This document shows, in pieces, positions 45,550 through 54,995 of a stretch of 64,000 nucleotides of DNA. The stretch covers positions 930,001-994,000 of the forward strand of contig CP136508.1 of NCBI GenBank assembly GCA_008011715.2, in the 5' to 3' direction. Position numbers and translations under genes: made by a program. The notes below the pieces were generated by a model that worked only from the letters and a program-made list of their open reading frames with translations, did no database searches and was not told the origin of the DNA. The DNA comes from [Empedobacter] haloabium (lineage in GTDB: Bacteria; Pseudomonadota; Gammaproteobacteria; Burkholderiales; Burkholderiaceae_D). Within the stretch, counting starts at the first letter, position 1, and each line of letters starts with the position of its first letter.

Positions 45550-47388
45550 ATGAGCGATTTTCCTTCTCCCGAGCGGCTGCTTGCGGCGCTGCCCCTGGCA
45601 CTGCGCGCGGACGCGGCGCGGCGCTACGCCGTCCATGGCCCCCTGCTGTACCGCCGCCTGGCGGGCCTGTACGGCTACCGTCCCGATTTCGAGCACTGGT
45701 ACGACGACCTGCTGGGCAGCATCGGCGCGCTGCTGGCCGCGCGCCCGGCCGACCTGCTGGCGCTGGACGCGCGGCGCGCGGCCGATCCGGGCTGGTTCCT
45801 ACGCCAGCACATGCTCGGCTACAGCGCTTACGCCGACCGTTTCGGCGGCGACCTGGCTGGCGTGGGCAAACGCATCGGCCACCTGCGCACGCTCGGCGTC
45901 ACCTACCTGCACCTGCTGCCGTTCCTGAAGCCGCGCGCCGGCGAGAACGATGGCGGCTTCGCCGTCGCCAGTTTCGACGAGGTCGACCCGGCGCTGGGCA
46001 GCATGGACGACCTGGAGACGCTGTGCGCGCATCTGCGCGGTGCCGGCATCAGCCTGTGCGCCGACTTCATCCTGAATCACGTGGCCGACGACCATGCCTG
46101 GGCGCGCGGCGCGCAGGCCGGCGATGCGCGGCTGCGCGAGTTCTTCCACGTGTTCCCCGACCGCACCATGCCGGAGCGTTACGAGCGCACCCTCGGCCAG
46201 GTCTTCCCGGCCGCAGCACCGGGCAATTTCAGCCACGTGCCGGCGCTGGACGGGTGGGTCTGGACCACGTTCTACCCGTTCCAGTGGGACCTCAATTACG
46301 CCAACCCGGCGGTGCTGGCCGAGATCGCGGCCGCCCTGCTGCGCCTGGCCAATCGCGGCGTGGAGGTGTTCCGGCTCGATTCCACCGCCTTCCTGTGGAA
46401 GCGCGAGGGCACCTCCTGCATGAACCAGCCGGAGGCGCACACGCTGCTGCAGGCGCTGCGGGCGATCGTCGACATCGCTGCGCCGGGCGTGCTGCTGAAG
46501 GCCGAGGCCATCGTACCCACCGCCGACTTGCCGGCCTACCTGGGCGAGCCGGATGTGCCCGAGTGCCACCTGGCCTACCACAGCACCCTGATGGCCGCCA
46601 GCTGGGCCGCGCTGGCCGAGCAGGACACGACCATGCTGCGGCGCGTCGTCGCCGGCACGCCGACGCCGCCGCCCGGCGCCAGCTGGCTGACCTACGTGCG
46701 CTGCCACGACGACATCGGCTGGAAGATCCTGGCGCGGGAGGCGGACGGTTCGACCGACCGGCTGGCCGCCATCGCGGACTTCTTCCATGGCGCCGGCGGC
46801 AGCTATGCGGCCGGCGTGCCGTTCCAGGCCGGCGCGGCCAGCGCGGTACAGGCGACCAACGGCATGGCGGCCGCCTTGAGCGGCTTCGAGACGGCGGCCG
46901 GACCGCTGGCGCGCGAGCTGGCCCTGCGGCGCCTGTTGCTGGTGCATGGCGTGGCGCTGGCATTTGGCGGCCTGCCGATGCTGTACATGGGCGATGAACT
47001 GGGCATGGGCAACGACCATGGCTACCGTGACGATCCGCAACGCGCGCACGACACGCGCTGGGTGCAGCGACCCGTGTTCGACGAGGACGCGCTGGCCTGG
47101 CGCGACGATCCGGACAGCTGGGCGGGCCGGGTGTTCGGTGCACTGCGCGCGCTGGTCGAGCAGCGGCGCGCCTGCCCGGCATTGGACGCGAGCGTGCCAC
47201 GTGCGCTGCTGCCCACGCATGATCCGGCGCTGCTGGCGCTGGCCCGCGGCGACAGCTTCCTTGGCCTGTTCAATTTTTCCGAACGCCCGCTGAAGGTCGC
47301 GCTGCCGGCGCTGGGCGAAGGTGGCTGGCCCGGGTATCCTGACGAGATCGAACTGGGACCCTGGGACATGCGCTGGTTGCGGCGCTGA
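45550..47388 (+). CDS. suxB: Amylosucrase (SuxB-like, GH13)
   Basis: A 612-residue GH13 enzyme that transfers glucose from sucrose to make alpha-1,4-glucan, releasing fructose; or hydrolyses sucrose. Catalytic residues: nucleophile Asp in VFRLDSTAFLWKREG, acid/base Glu in LLKAEAIVPT, and the third Asp in YVRCHDDIGWKIL, each in the amylosucrase-specific context. The N-terminal helical domain (YGYRPDFEHWYDDLLGSIGA) is also typical. No signal peptide, so it acts in the cytoplasm on sucrose brought in by suxC. A strong terminator precedes it, with only a weak ribosome site. Confidence 0.92.
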   Translation: MSDFPSPERLLAALPLALRADAARRYAVHGPLLYRRLAGLYGYRPDFEHWYDDLLGSIGALLAARPADLLALDARRAADPGWFLRQHMLGYSAYADRFGGDLAGVGKRIGHLRTLGVTYLHLLPFLKPRAGENDGGFAVASFDEVDPALGSMDDLETLCAHLRGAGISLCADFILNHVADDHAWARGAQAGDARLREFFHVFPDRTMPERYERTLGQVFPAAAPGNFSHVPALDGWVWTTFYPFQWDLNYANPAVLAEIAAALLRLANRGVEVFRLDSTAFLWKREGTSCMNQPEAHTLLQALRAIVDIAAPGVLLKAEAIVPTADLPAYLGEPDVPECHLAYHSTLMAASWAALAEQDTTMLRRVVAGTPTPPPGASWLTYVRCHDDIGWKILAREADGSTDRLAAIADFFHGAGGSYAAGVPFQAGAASAVQATNGMAAALSGFETAAGPLARELALRRLLLVHGVALAFGGLPMLYMGDELGMGNDHGYRDDPQRAHDTRWVQRPVFDEDALAWRDDPDSWAGRVFGALRALVEQRRACPALDASVPRALLPTHDPALLALARGDSFLGLFNFSERPLKVALPALGEGGWPGYPDEIELGPWDMRWLRR

Positions 47389-47436
47389 GCGCCGCCCGAA
47401 GCACATATAAAAACACTTACAACAACGGAGACAGCG

Positions 47437-48786
47437 ATGGCAAAGCAAGCGCGCCTGTCGTTCTGGCAGATCGTCAATATGAACGTGGGCTTCTTCGGCA
47501 TCCAGTTCAGCTTTGGCCTGCAGCAGAGCAGCATGAGCCCGATCTACAAATACCTTGGCGCGGACGAGGCGACCTTGCCGCTGCTGTGGCTGGCCGGGCC
47601 GGTCACCGGCCTGCTGGTGCAGCCGGTCGTGGGCGCGCTGAGCGACCGCACCGTCACGCGCTGGGGCCGGCGCACGCCGTACTTCCTGATCGGCGCGCTG
47701 CTGTGCAGCCTGGGCCTCCTGTGCATGCCGTTCAGTCCCACCCTGTGGGCGGCGGCCGGCCTGCTGTGGATCCTCGACGCGGCCAACAACGTGACGATGG
47801 AACCCTACCGTGCCTTCGTCAGCGACAAGCTGCCGCCCTCGCAGCACTCGCTGGGCTTCCTGACCCAGAGCGCGTTCACGGGGCTGGGCCAGACGCTGGC
47901 CTACCTGACGCCTTCGCTGCTGGTGCTGTGGGGGATGGACAAGGACGCGACCAACGGCAGCCATATCCCGCAGGTGGTGGTGGCCGCTTTCGTCATCGGC
48001 GCCGTGATGTCGATTACCAGCGTGCTGTGGTCGATCCGCACCAGCCCGGAGCTGCCGCTGGACGCGGCCGAACTGGCGCGCATGCGGGCGCGCCGGCCCG
48101 GTGCGCGCGCCGTGCTGGCCGATATCGTGCAGGCCGTGCGCGAGATGCCGGACACGATGCGCCGCCTCGCCCTCGTCAAGCTGTTCCAGTGGTATGCGAT
48201 GTTCTGCTACTGGCAGTACATCATGCTGGCCCTGTCGCAGTCGCTGTACGGCACCACCGACCCGGCCAGCCAGGGCTTCCGCGATGCCGGCCTGCTCAAT
48301 GGCCAGGTGGGCGCGTTCTACAACTTCGTCGCCTTCATTGCCGCCTTCGCCCTGGTGCCGTTCACGCGGCGCTTTGGCGCCCGCATCACGCACAGCGTCT
48401 GCGTGGCGCTGGCGGGCGCGTGCATGCTGTGGATCCCGCTGATCCGCGAGCCGGCGCTGCTGTTCCTGCCGATGGTCGGCATCGGTCTGGCCTGGGCCAG
48501 CATGATGGGCAACCCGTACGTGATGCTGGCCGGCTGCATCCCGCCCGAGCGCACCGGCGTCTACATGGGCATTTTCAATATGTTCATCGTGCTGCCGATG
48601 ATCGTGCAGATCGGAACCCTGCCGCTGTATTACGAGTCGGCGCTGGGCGGCAATCCGGAGAACGTGATCCGCCTGGCCGGCGTGCTGATGCTGTGCGCGG
48701 CGGTGGCGGTGTTGTGGGTCAAGCTGCAGCCGGCGGCCGAGGCGTTGCCCGCCGCGGGCGCGCTGGGCGCCACGGGCGGGCATTGA
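47437..48786 (+). CDS. suxC: MFS sugar permease (SuxC-like, predicted sucrose symporter)
   Basis: A 449-residue MFS permease with about twelve membrane helices. Between helices two and three it has [20 protein letters not shown], the MFS GxLxDRxGRR signature, and the start [20 protein letters not shown] matches the plant and bacterial sucrose-symporter (SLC45/GPH-like) N-terminus with its QxSxxxPxY pattern. A GGAGA ribosome site lies seven bases before the ATG. It is last in the sux locus. Sucrose as substrate is an inference from neighbours. Confidence 0.88.
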   Translation: MAKQARLSFWQIVNMNVGFFGIQFSFGLQQSSMSPIYKYLGADEATLPLLWLAGPVTGLLVQPVVGALSDRTVTRWGRRTPYFLIGALLCSLGLLCMPFSPTLWAAAGLLWILDAANNVTMEPYRAFVSDKLPPSQHSLGFLTQSAFTGLGQTLAYLTPSLLVLWGMDKDATNGSHIPQVVVAAFVIGAVMSITSVLWSIRTSPELPLDAAELARMRARRPGARAVLADIVQAVREMPDTMRRLALVKLFQWYAMFCYWQYIMLALSQSLYGTTDPASQGFRDAGLLNGQVGAFYNFVAFIAAFALVPFTRRFGARITHSVCVALAGACMLWIPLIREPALLFLPMVGIGLAWASMMGNPYVMLAGCIPPERTGVYMGIFNMFIVLPMIVQIGTLPLYYESALGGNPENVIRLAGVLMLCAAVAVLWVKLQPAAEALPAAGALGATGGH

Positions 48787-48792
48787 GGCCCG

Positions 48793-50007
48793 TCAGACCA
48801 CGGAACCCAGCTTGAAGATCGGCAGGTACATCGCCACCACCAGGCCGCCGATCAGGACGCCCAGGATGACCATGATGGCCGGCTCCATCAGCGAGGACAG
48901 CGAGGCCACCGCCTCGTCCACTTCGTCCTCGTAGAAGTCGGCCACCTTGCCCAGCATCGCGTCGAGCGCGCCGGACTCCTCGCCGATCGAGACCATCTGC
49001 GTGACCATGTTGGGGAACACCTCGGCGTTCTGCATCGCCACCGTCAGGCTGGTGCCGGTCGAGACCTCGCCCTGGATCTTGCGGGTGGCGTCCAGGTAGA
49101 CCGCATTGCCGGCCGCGCCGCCCACCGAGTCGAGCGCCTCGACCAGCGGCACGCCGGCGGCGAACATCGTCGACAGCGTGCGCGTCCAGCGCGCCACGGT
49201 GGCCTTGCGGATCACGTCGCCGAAAATGGGCACGCGCAGCAGCAGCCGGTCCATCGCCTGCTGCATCGCCAGCGAGCGTTTCCAGGCCTGGAAGAAGAAG
49301 TAGATGGCGGCGAACAGGCCGCCGAAGATGAGGTACCAGTAGCTGACGAAGAATTCCGACATCGCCATCACGAACAGCGTGGGCGCCGGCAGGTCGGCGC
49401 CGAAGCTGGTGAACACTTCCTTGAAGGCCGGCACCACCCAGATCATGATGACGGCCGTGACGATGAACGCCACCGCCAGGATCGCCACCGGGTAGGTCAG
49501 CGCCGACTTGATCTTGGCCTTCATGGCCAGCGTCTTTTCCTTGTAGATCGCCAGGCGCGTCAGCAGGTCTTCCAGGATGCCGGCCTGTTCGCCGGCGCCG
49601 ACCAGGTTGCAGAACAGCGGGTCGAAATACAGCGGAAACTTGCGGAAGGCCTGGTTCAGGCTGGTGCCGGTCTCGATGTCGGCGCGCAGGTCCATGATCA
49701 GCTTCGACACGGACGGGTTGGCGTGGCCCTTGCCCACGATGTCGAACGCCTGCAGCAGCGGCACGCCGGCCTTCATCATCGTGGCCAGCTGGCGCGTGAA
49801 CAGCGTGATGTCCTTGTCCGTCACCTTGCGGCCGGCGCGGTACACCTTCTTCTTCACCTTCGTCACCATGATGCCCTGGCGCCGCAGGGTGACGTTGACG
49901 ACGGCCTCGCCGCCGGCGCGCAGCTCGCCGCGCACCGTCTTGCCGGTCTTGTCCTTGCCTTCCCATGCGAAGACGGACTCCTTCACCTGGTTTCCAGTTC
50001 GTGCCAT
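48793..50007 (-). CDS. pilC: Type IV pilus inner-membrane assembly protein PilC (GspF family)
   Basis: A 404-residue protein with two GspF domains and three membrane helices. It starts MARTGNQVKESVFAWEGKDK, with the GKTVRGEL opening of the family; the repeated pattern LATMMKAGVPLLQAFDIVG and LSTMFAAGVPLVEALDSVGG shows the internal duplication, and it ends in MYLPIFKLGSVV. It is the platform for the PilB motor, ten bases downstream of pilB on the minus strand. Its stop faces suxC; pilD, which would normally follow, lies 7.1 kb away. Confidence 0.94.
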   Translation of the reverse strand: MARTGNQVKESVFAWEGKDKTGKTVRGELRAGGEAVVNVTLRRQGIMVTKVKKKVYRAGRKVTDKDITLFTRQLATMMKAGVPLLQAFDIVGKGHANPSVSKLIMDLRADIETGTSLNQAFRKFPLYFDPLFCNLVGAGEQAGILEDLLTRLAIYKEKTLAMKAKIKSALTYPVAILAVAFIVTAVIMIWVVPAFKEVFTSFGADLPAPTLFVMAMSEFFVSYWYLIFGGLFAAIYFFFQAWKRSLAMQQAMDRLLLRVPIFGDVIRKATVARWTRTLSTMFAAGVPLVEALDSVGGAAGNAVYLDATRKIQGEVSTGTSLTVAMQNAEVFPNMVTQMVSIGEESGALDAMLGKVADFYEDEVDEAVASLSSLMEPAIMVILGVLIGGLVVAMYLPIFKLGSVV

Positions 50008-50017
50008 CGTTCGCTTC

Positions 50018-51745
50018 CTATTCGTTGGTGCAGCCCAGCACTTCTTCCAGGCTGGTCAGGCCCACCTTGACCTTGACGAGGCCGGACTGGCGCAAGGACT
50101 TCACGCCTTCGCTTTCCGACTGCGCCGCGATCTGCATCGCGTTGCCGTGCGCCAGGATCAGCGCCTCGATGGCGGGGCTGATCGGCATGATCTGGTAGAT
50201 ACCCACGCGGCCCTTGTAGCCGGTGCCATTGCAGCGCTCGCAGCCCACCGGGCCGTACGGTTTCCAGGTGCCGTCCAGCTGTTCCGGTTTGAATCCTGCC
50301 CGCAGCAGCAGGTCGGCCGAGATGTCCACCGGCTGCTTGCAGGTGCACAGCCGGCGCGCCAGGCGCTGCGCCGTGATCAGGATGACGGAGGAGGCGATGT
50401 TGAACGGCGCCACGCCCATGTTCATCAGGCGCGTCAGGGTCGATGGCGCGTCGTTGGTGTGCAGCGTGGAGAACACCATGTGGCCCGTCTGCGCCGCCTT
50501 GATGGCGATGTCCGCCGTTTCCAGGTCGCGGATCTCGCCGACCATGATGATGTCCGGGTCCTGGCGCAGGAAGGACTTCAGCGCGACGGGGAAGGTCAGC
50601 CCCGCCTTGTCGTTGACGTTGACCTGGTTCACGCCGGGCAGGTTGATCTCGGCCGGGTCTTCCGCCGTCGAGATGTTGATGCCCGGCTTGTTCAGGATGT
50701 TCAGGCAGGTGTACAGCGAGACGGTCTTGCCGGAGCCGGTCGGTCCCGTCACCAGCACCATGCCGTAGGGCCGTTGGATCGCATCCAGCAGCAGGGCCTT
50801 CTGGTCCGGGTCGTAGCCCAGCGCGTCGATGCCCATCTGGGCCTGGGTCGCGTCCAGGATACGCATCACGGTCTTCTCGCCGAACAGTGTCGGCAGGGTC
50901 GAGATACGCAGGTCGATGGTCTTGGTCGGCGAGACGATCAGGCGCATGCGGCCGTCCTGCGGCACGCGCTTTTCCGAGATGTCCAGGCGCGCCAGCACCT
51001 TGATGCGCGAGACCAGCTTGTCCTTGATGGCGATCGGCGGCTGGGCGTGTTCGATCAGCACGCCGTCGACGCGGAAGCGGATGCGGTAGAACTTCTCGAA
51101 CGGCTCGAAGTGCAGGTCCGATGCGCCCATGTTGACGGCGTCCATCAGCATCTTGTTCAGGAAGCGCACGATCGGTGCATCCTCGACGTCGGTGGCCGGG
51201 GCTTCCGCCACGGTCGTCGATTCCTGCTCCTCGGCGAACTGGATCTCGCCCTCGTCGCCGGCCAGGTCCCCCATCAGCTGCTCGCTGCTCTTGCCCAGTT
51301 CCTGCAGCAGGCGCACCAGCGCGTCGTGCGGCACGATCACCGGTTCCACCGAGGACTCGGTCTGGAACTTGATCTGGTCCAGCGCCTGCGTGTTGGTGGG
51401 GTCGGAGATCGCCACCGACATCTTGTTGCCGCGCTTGGCCAGCGCCACCACGCGCTGGCTCTGCATCAGCTTCGGGTCGATCAGCTTGGGCGGCAGGGCG
51501 GCGACTGCGAACGCCTGCAGATCGAGCATCGGATACGCGAAGGTCTCGGCGCAGAACAGCGCCAGCTCGCGCGCGTTGACGACGCCGCTGGCCAGCAGCA
51601 CGTCGATGAAAGGCAGCTTGTCGGTGTGGGATTTTTTTTGCAGCGCGTCCGCCTGCGGGGGCGTGAGCCGCCCCGCCTGCATCAAGGCACGAGCCAGGCC
51701 CGACATGGAAGCGCCTGTCGCCGGGTGGGGTTGGACTGCTGCCAT
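50018..51745 (-). CDS. pilB: Type IV pilus assembly ATPase PilB
   Basis: A 575-residue extension motor ATPase. The N-terminal MshEN-like domain is followed by the ATPase core: Walker A LVTGPTGSGKTVSLYT, Asp box (STAEDPAEI), Walker B (DPDIIMVGEIRDLETADIAI), His box (STLHTNDAPSTLTRL), and a zinc tetra-Cys set (CTCKQP...GCERCNGTGYKGR). It powers pilus polymerisation at the inner membrane through PilC. It lies ten bases upstream of pilC on the same strand. Confidence 0.95.
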   Translation of the reverse strand: MAAVQPHPATGASMSGLARALMQAGRLTPPQADALQKKSHTDKLPFIDVLLASGVVNARELALFCAETFAYPMLDLQAFAVAALPPKLIDPKLMQSQRVVALAKRGNKMSVAISDPTNTQALDQIKFQTESSVEPVIVPHDALVRLLQELGKSSEQLMGDLAGDEGEIQFAEEQESTTVAEAPATDVEDAPIVRFLNKMLMDAVNMGASDLHFEPFEKFYRIRFRVDGVLIEHAQPPIAIKDKLVSRIKVLARLDISEKRVPQDGRMRLIVSPTKTIDLRISTLPTLFGEKTVMRILDATQAQMGIDALGYDPDQKALLLDAIQRPYGMVLVTGPTGSGKTVSLYTCLNILNKPGINISTAEDPAEINLPGVNQVNVNDKAGLTFPVALKSFLRQDPDIIMVGEIRDLETADIAIKAAQTGHMVFSTLHTNDAPSTLTRLMNMGVAPFNIASSVILITAQRLARRLCTCKQPVDISADLLLRAGFKPEQLDGTWKPYGPVGCERCNGTGYKGRVGIYQIMPISPAIEALILAHGNAMQIAAQSESEGVKSLRQSGLVKVKVGLTSLEEVLGCTNE

Positions 51746-51831
51746 ATGGACACTAGTGCTACATTGATGAATGAAACCGCGCGATCAAAGAATGATGCCT
51801 TGCGGCATCATTTTTGTAAACGATGTTCCGT

Positions 51832-53103
51832 TCAATGCTGTCGCAATTTGACGACTTTGATCGACTGATTTTGCACCTGAACAACTTCGATGATGCAATT
51901 GCCAATGCGCACGCTGATCGGCGCATCGGGAATGTCCTGCAGCCACTCCAGCAGCAGGCCGTTCAGGGTCTTCGGACCGTCTGTCGGGAAGTTTAATCCC
52001 AGTCGCTTGTTGACGTCGCGCAGCGCGGTCGTGCCTTCCAGCAAACACTCGCCGCGGTTGTCCCAGCCGAAGGTATCGGCCCGGGCCGCGCTCGGCGTGG
52101 AGGTGGTGAACTCGCCGATCATCTCCTCGATGATGTCGTCCAGCGTGACCAGGCCCTGCACCTCGCCGTACTCGTCGACGATGATGGCCAGGCGCTCGCG
52201 GTTCTCCTGGAAGTTCTGCAGTTGCGCGAACACGGCGGTGTCCTGCGGAATGAAGTAGGGCTCGGCCAGCAGGGCGCGGAAGTGCTCGACCGTCAGCTCG
52301 TCCTCCTCGTTCAGCAGGGCGACGGCCTTGCGCACGTGCAGGATGCCGACGATCTGGTTGATCTCGCCGTCATACACGGGCAGCTTGTTGTGGTAGCAGG
52401 TGGTCAGCTGTTCCTTGATTTCCTCGACCGGCACGGCCAGGTTCAGCGCCTCGATCTGGGCGCGCGGCGTCATCACGTCCTCGACGGAGATCGTGTCCAG
52501 GTCGAACAGGTTCAGGAGGATGCTCTTGTGCTTCTGCGGGATGAAGTTGCCGCTTTCCAGCAACAGCGAACGCAGCTCTTCCGACGACAGGCCCGCCTCG
52601 TGCGGATTGGGGGCCGGCTTGACGCGGAACAGCCGCAGCAGGGTGGCCACGAACAGGTTGACGAACCAGATCAGCGGACGCGCCGCGCGCAAGAGCGGGC
52701 GCAGGATGAAGCTGGCCGGCAGCACGATCTGGTCGGCATAGCGGGCGCCGATGACTTTCGGCGAGATCTCCGCCAGCACGATCAGCATGAACACGACGAC
52801 ACCGGTCGAGATCAGGATCACGTGCTCCTCCAGGCCGAAGGCGTTGATGGCGATTGCCGTGACGAGGGCGATGGCCATCGCGTTGAGCAGCGTGTTGGCG
52901 ATCAGGACGAGCGAAAGCAGCTGTTCGGTACGTTCCAGCAGCCACAGGGTGGCGATGGCGCGATTACTGCCGCGCTTTGCCTCGTGGCGCAAACGGAAGC
53001 GGCTGGCCGCCATCAGGGCGGTTTCGGCCATGGCAAAGAAGGCCGACAGGAAGATCAGGCAGGCGAGTGCAAGGAGCTGCACCCATAAGGGAATGTTGTC
53101 CAA
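51832..53103 (-). CDS. CorC/HlyC-family CBS-domain membrane protein (CNNM-like)
   Basis: A 423-residue protein with a DUF21/CNNM transmembrane domain (LWVQLLALACLIFLSAFFAM, ALMAASRFRLRHEA), a CBS pair (VEDVMTPRAQIEALNLAVPV; GILHVRKAVAL) and a C-terminal CorC/HlyC domain (NRERLAIIVDEYGEVQGLVT followed by LDDIIEEMIGE). The family is linked to magnesium or cobalt efflux. I placed the start at a TTG that gives the conserved LDNIPLWVQ opening (Met in relatives); a longer frame upstream carries unrelated sequence. It is separated from pilB by an 86-base gap. Confidence 0.85.
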   Translation of the reverse strand: MDNIPLWVQLLALACLIFLSAFFAMAETALMAASRFRLRHEAKRGSNRAIATLWLLERTEQLLSLVLIANTLLNAMAIALVTAIAINAFGLEEHVILISTGVVVFMLIVLAEISPKVIGARYADQIVLPASFILRPLLRAARPLIWFVNLFVATLLRLFRVKPAPNPHEAGLSSEELRSLLLESGNFIPQKHKSILLNLFDLDTISVEDVMTPRAQIEALNLAVPVEEIKEQLTTCYHNKLPVYDGEINQIVGILHVRKAVALLNEEDELTVEHFRALLAEPYFIPQDTAVFAQLQNFQENRERLAIIVDEYGEVQGLVTLDDIIEEMIGEFTTSTPSAARADTFGWDNRGECLLEGTTALRDVNKRLGLNFPTDGPKTLNGLLLEWLQDIPDAPISVRIGNCIIEVVQVQNQSIKVVKLRQH

Positions 53104-53203
53104 AGTGTGGGAAAAGGTACGCGGATGCGGCCGCAGAGCATCCGATTCTACGGGAACCCCGAACCCCGTGCAAGCGGCCGCGCCTGCCGTCAAATCGGGG
53201 ATC

Positions 53204-53467
53204 GGGGACAGCCTCTAATGCCGCCAAGTTAAGGATGTAAGACTCACTGGGCCGCAGGCGTATTCCTCAACCCCAGGCCCTGAATCGGGGTCAGACCCGC
53301 CGGGTCTGATCCCGGCTCTCCGCTTTTGGGTGCAAAACGTCTGCGGCTGGCTGATAGTTTTCCTTAACTTAGCGGTATTCGGGACAGCCTTCGATTCTCC
53401 GGGGCCACGAATATCGGTCCGCCTTGCAACGAAGGAAGCTTGCTCGGCGAAATCGGAGGCTGTCCCC
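53204..53467. repeat. Composite inverted-repeat element, about 264 bp, without a coding gene (MITE-like)
   Basis: The element is bounded by GGGGACAGCC at 53204 and its complement GGCTGTCCCC ending at 53467. A second pair of 19-base arms (53217-53235 and 53361-53379, 17 of 19 paired) lies inside it, and GGGACAGCCT recurs directly at 53205 and 53381. The hairpin TCAGACCCG-C-CGGGTCTGA sits at 53291-53309. No frame with a recognisable protein is present. It fills most of the gap between the CorC-like gene and the AraC gene; I see nothing else in that gap except a possible AraC promoter at its right end. Confidence 0.7.
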
Positions 53468-53511
53468 GACTTCGGGGCAACTGTTCTGCATCCACGACCT
53501 ATAATGGCCCG

Positions 53512-54369
53512 ATGAGCAATGCCATCCAGACCCCGGCCGGGCGCCGCCTGGCCGTGATGCCGCCACCGGTGCTGGCGGGCATCGTGCGTTACTTTCACGT
53601 GGAGCGCGACAGCGGCGGCGCGGCGCTGGTGCCCGCGTCGCCTTATCCGATGGTCACGTTCTTTGCCGCCGGCGGTTCGCTGGTGCCGTCCACCGACGGC
53701 ACACTGACGCTGTTCGAGCAGCCCATGCTGTGCGGTCCCGTGACCGTGCCGATGCCGGTGCTGTGGCGGCAAGGCACCACCTTCATCAGCGCGCTGATCG
53801 AACCGGCCAGCTTCGCGCGCCTGTTCGGCGTCAGCCCGGCCGCGCTGCGCGACCTGCCGGTGGCGCTGGCGGATGTGACGCCGGCGGCGCCGTTCGCGGC
53901 CTTGCAGGACACGCTGCATGGCACGGACGACACGTCCGTCTGGCTCGGCGTCTTGCAGGCCTGGCTGCTGCAACTGCTGGCGCGCCGGCCGCCATCCGTG
54001 CCGCCGCTCGCGTTGCCGCCGGCCCTGCTGGCGCTGCCGGCCGCCGACATCGCGCGCCGCTGCGGCCTGGGTGTGCGCCAGCTGGAGCGCCGGTTCAACG
54101 ACACCTATGGCCAGAGCCTGCGCGACATGCGGCGCATGGCACGCTACGTGCAAGCGCTGGCGCGACTGATGCAGGCGCCGCCCCGCCGTGGCCTGCTGAC
54201 GCGCATCGCGATGGACTGCGGCTATCACGACCAGGCCCACATGATCCGCGACTTCGTCCATTACACAGGCCGCGCGCCGCGCGCGCACCTGCGGGATGCG
54301 GGTACCGACCCGCTGCACCGGCTGTACCGCTACGATCCGGCCCAGCGCTGGATCGTGGCGCGGCCCTGA
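53512..54369 (+). CDS. AraC-family transcriptional regulator
   Basis: A 285-residue regulator. The C-terminal half has two HTH motifs: LPAADIARRCGLGVRQLERR followed by FNDTYGQSL, and LTRIAMDCGYHDQAHMIRDF with the AraC-typical HYTGRAPRAHL end. The N-terminal part (PASPYPMVTFFAAGGSLVPS) looks like a DUF6597-type sensing region. Start chosen at MSNAIQTP, which has a possible site GGCCCGATG; a longer frame extends into the repeat element. Targets are unknown; neighbours are an orphan NuoB and a peptidase. Confidence 0.85.
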   Translation: MSNAIQTPAGRRLAVMPPPVLAGIVRYFHVERDSGGAALVPASPYPMVTFFAAGGSLVPSTDGTLTLFEQPMLCGPVTVPMPVLWRQGTTFISALIEPASFARLFGVSPAALRDLPVALADVTPAAPFAALQDTLHGTDDTSVWLGVLQAWLLQLLARRPPSVPPLALPPALLALPAADIARRCGLGVRQLERRFNDTYGQSLRDMRRMARYVQALARLMQAPPRRGLLTRIAMDCGYHDQAHMIRDFVHYTGRAPRAHLRDAGTDPLHRLYRYDPAQRWIVARP

Positions 54370-54441
54370 TGTCGTCTCGATACAATTTTCGTCCCCGCGG
54401 CGGCGCTATCGTGCGCCATCAACCGTTTTGGGGGAAACGAG

Positions 54442-54936
54442 ATGGACGAACCGAGCTTGCAGCGCGACGGTTTCCTGGTCACGTCGCTGGACGCGGTGCT
54501 GAACGCCTGCCGCAACGACAGCCTGTGGTACCTGACCTTCGGCCTGGCCTGCTGCGCCGTGGAGATGATGGAGGCCGCCTCGGCGCGCTATGACCTGGAC
54601 CGCTTCGGCATGGTGCCGCGTGCCTCGCCCCGGCATGCCGACCTGATGATCGTGGCCGGCACGCTGACCAACAAGATGGCGCGCGCGATGCGCAAAGCCT
54701 ACGACCAGATGCCGGAGCCGAAATACGTGGTGTCGATGGGCTCCTGCGCCAACGGCGGCGGCTACTATCACTACAGCTATTCGGTAGTGCGCGGCTGCGA
54801 CCGCATCGTGCCGGTGGACGTCTACATTCCCGGCTGCCCGCCGACCGCCGAGGCACTGGTCTACGGCTTGCTGCAGCTGCAGCGCAAGATCGCCGCCACG
54901 CGGCCGAACGCCCATTACGCCGACCTCGCGCGCTGA
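54442..54936 (+). CDS. Orphan NuoB-like [4Fe-4S] protein (20 kDa subunit family)
   Basis: A 164-residue protein of the complex I 20-kDa subunit family. The four ligands for cluster N2 are present: [15 protein letters not shown] (adjacent Cys pair), [18 protein letters not shown] (third), and [19 protein letters not shown] (fourth). Nothing else of complex I is nearby, so this is a stand-alone paralogue rather than part of the nuo operon. A role in another redox complex is possible. It sits 72 bases after the AraC gene; the gap has a low-GC hairpin-poor sequence. Confidence 0.88.
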   Translation: MDEPSLQRDGFLVTSLDAVLNACRNDSLWYLTFGLACCAVEMMEAASARYDLDRFGMVPRASPRHADLMIVAGTLTNKMARAMRKAYDQMPEPKYVVSMGSCANGGGYYHYSYSVVRGCDRIVPVDVYIPGCPPTAEALVYGLLQLQRKIAATRPNAHYADLAR

Positions 54937-54995
54937 ACCGGCAAGGCGATTGCCGATCCGCTATCATTGTCCGATCGTTACGACGGGAGACGGGC

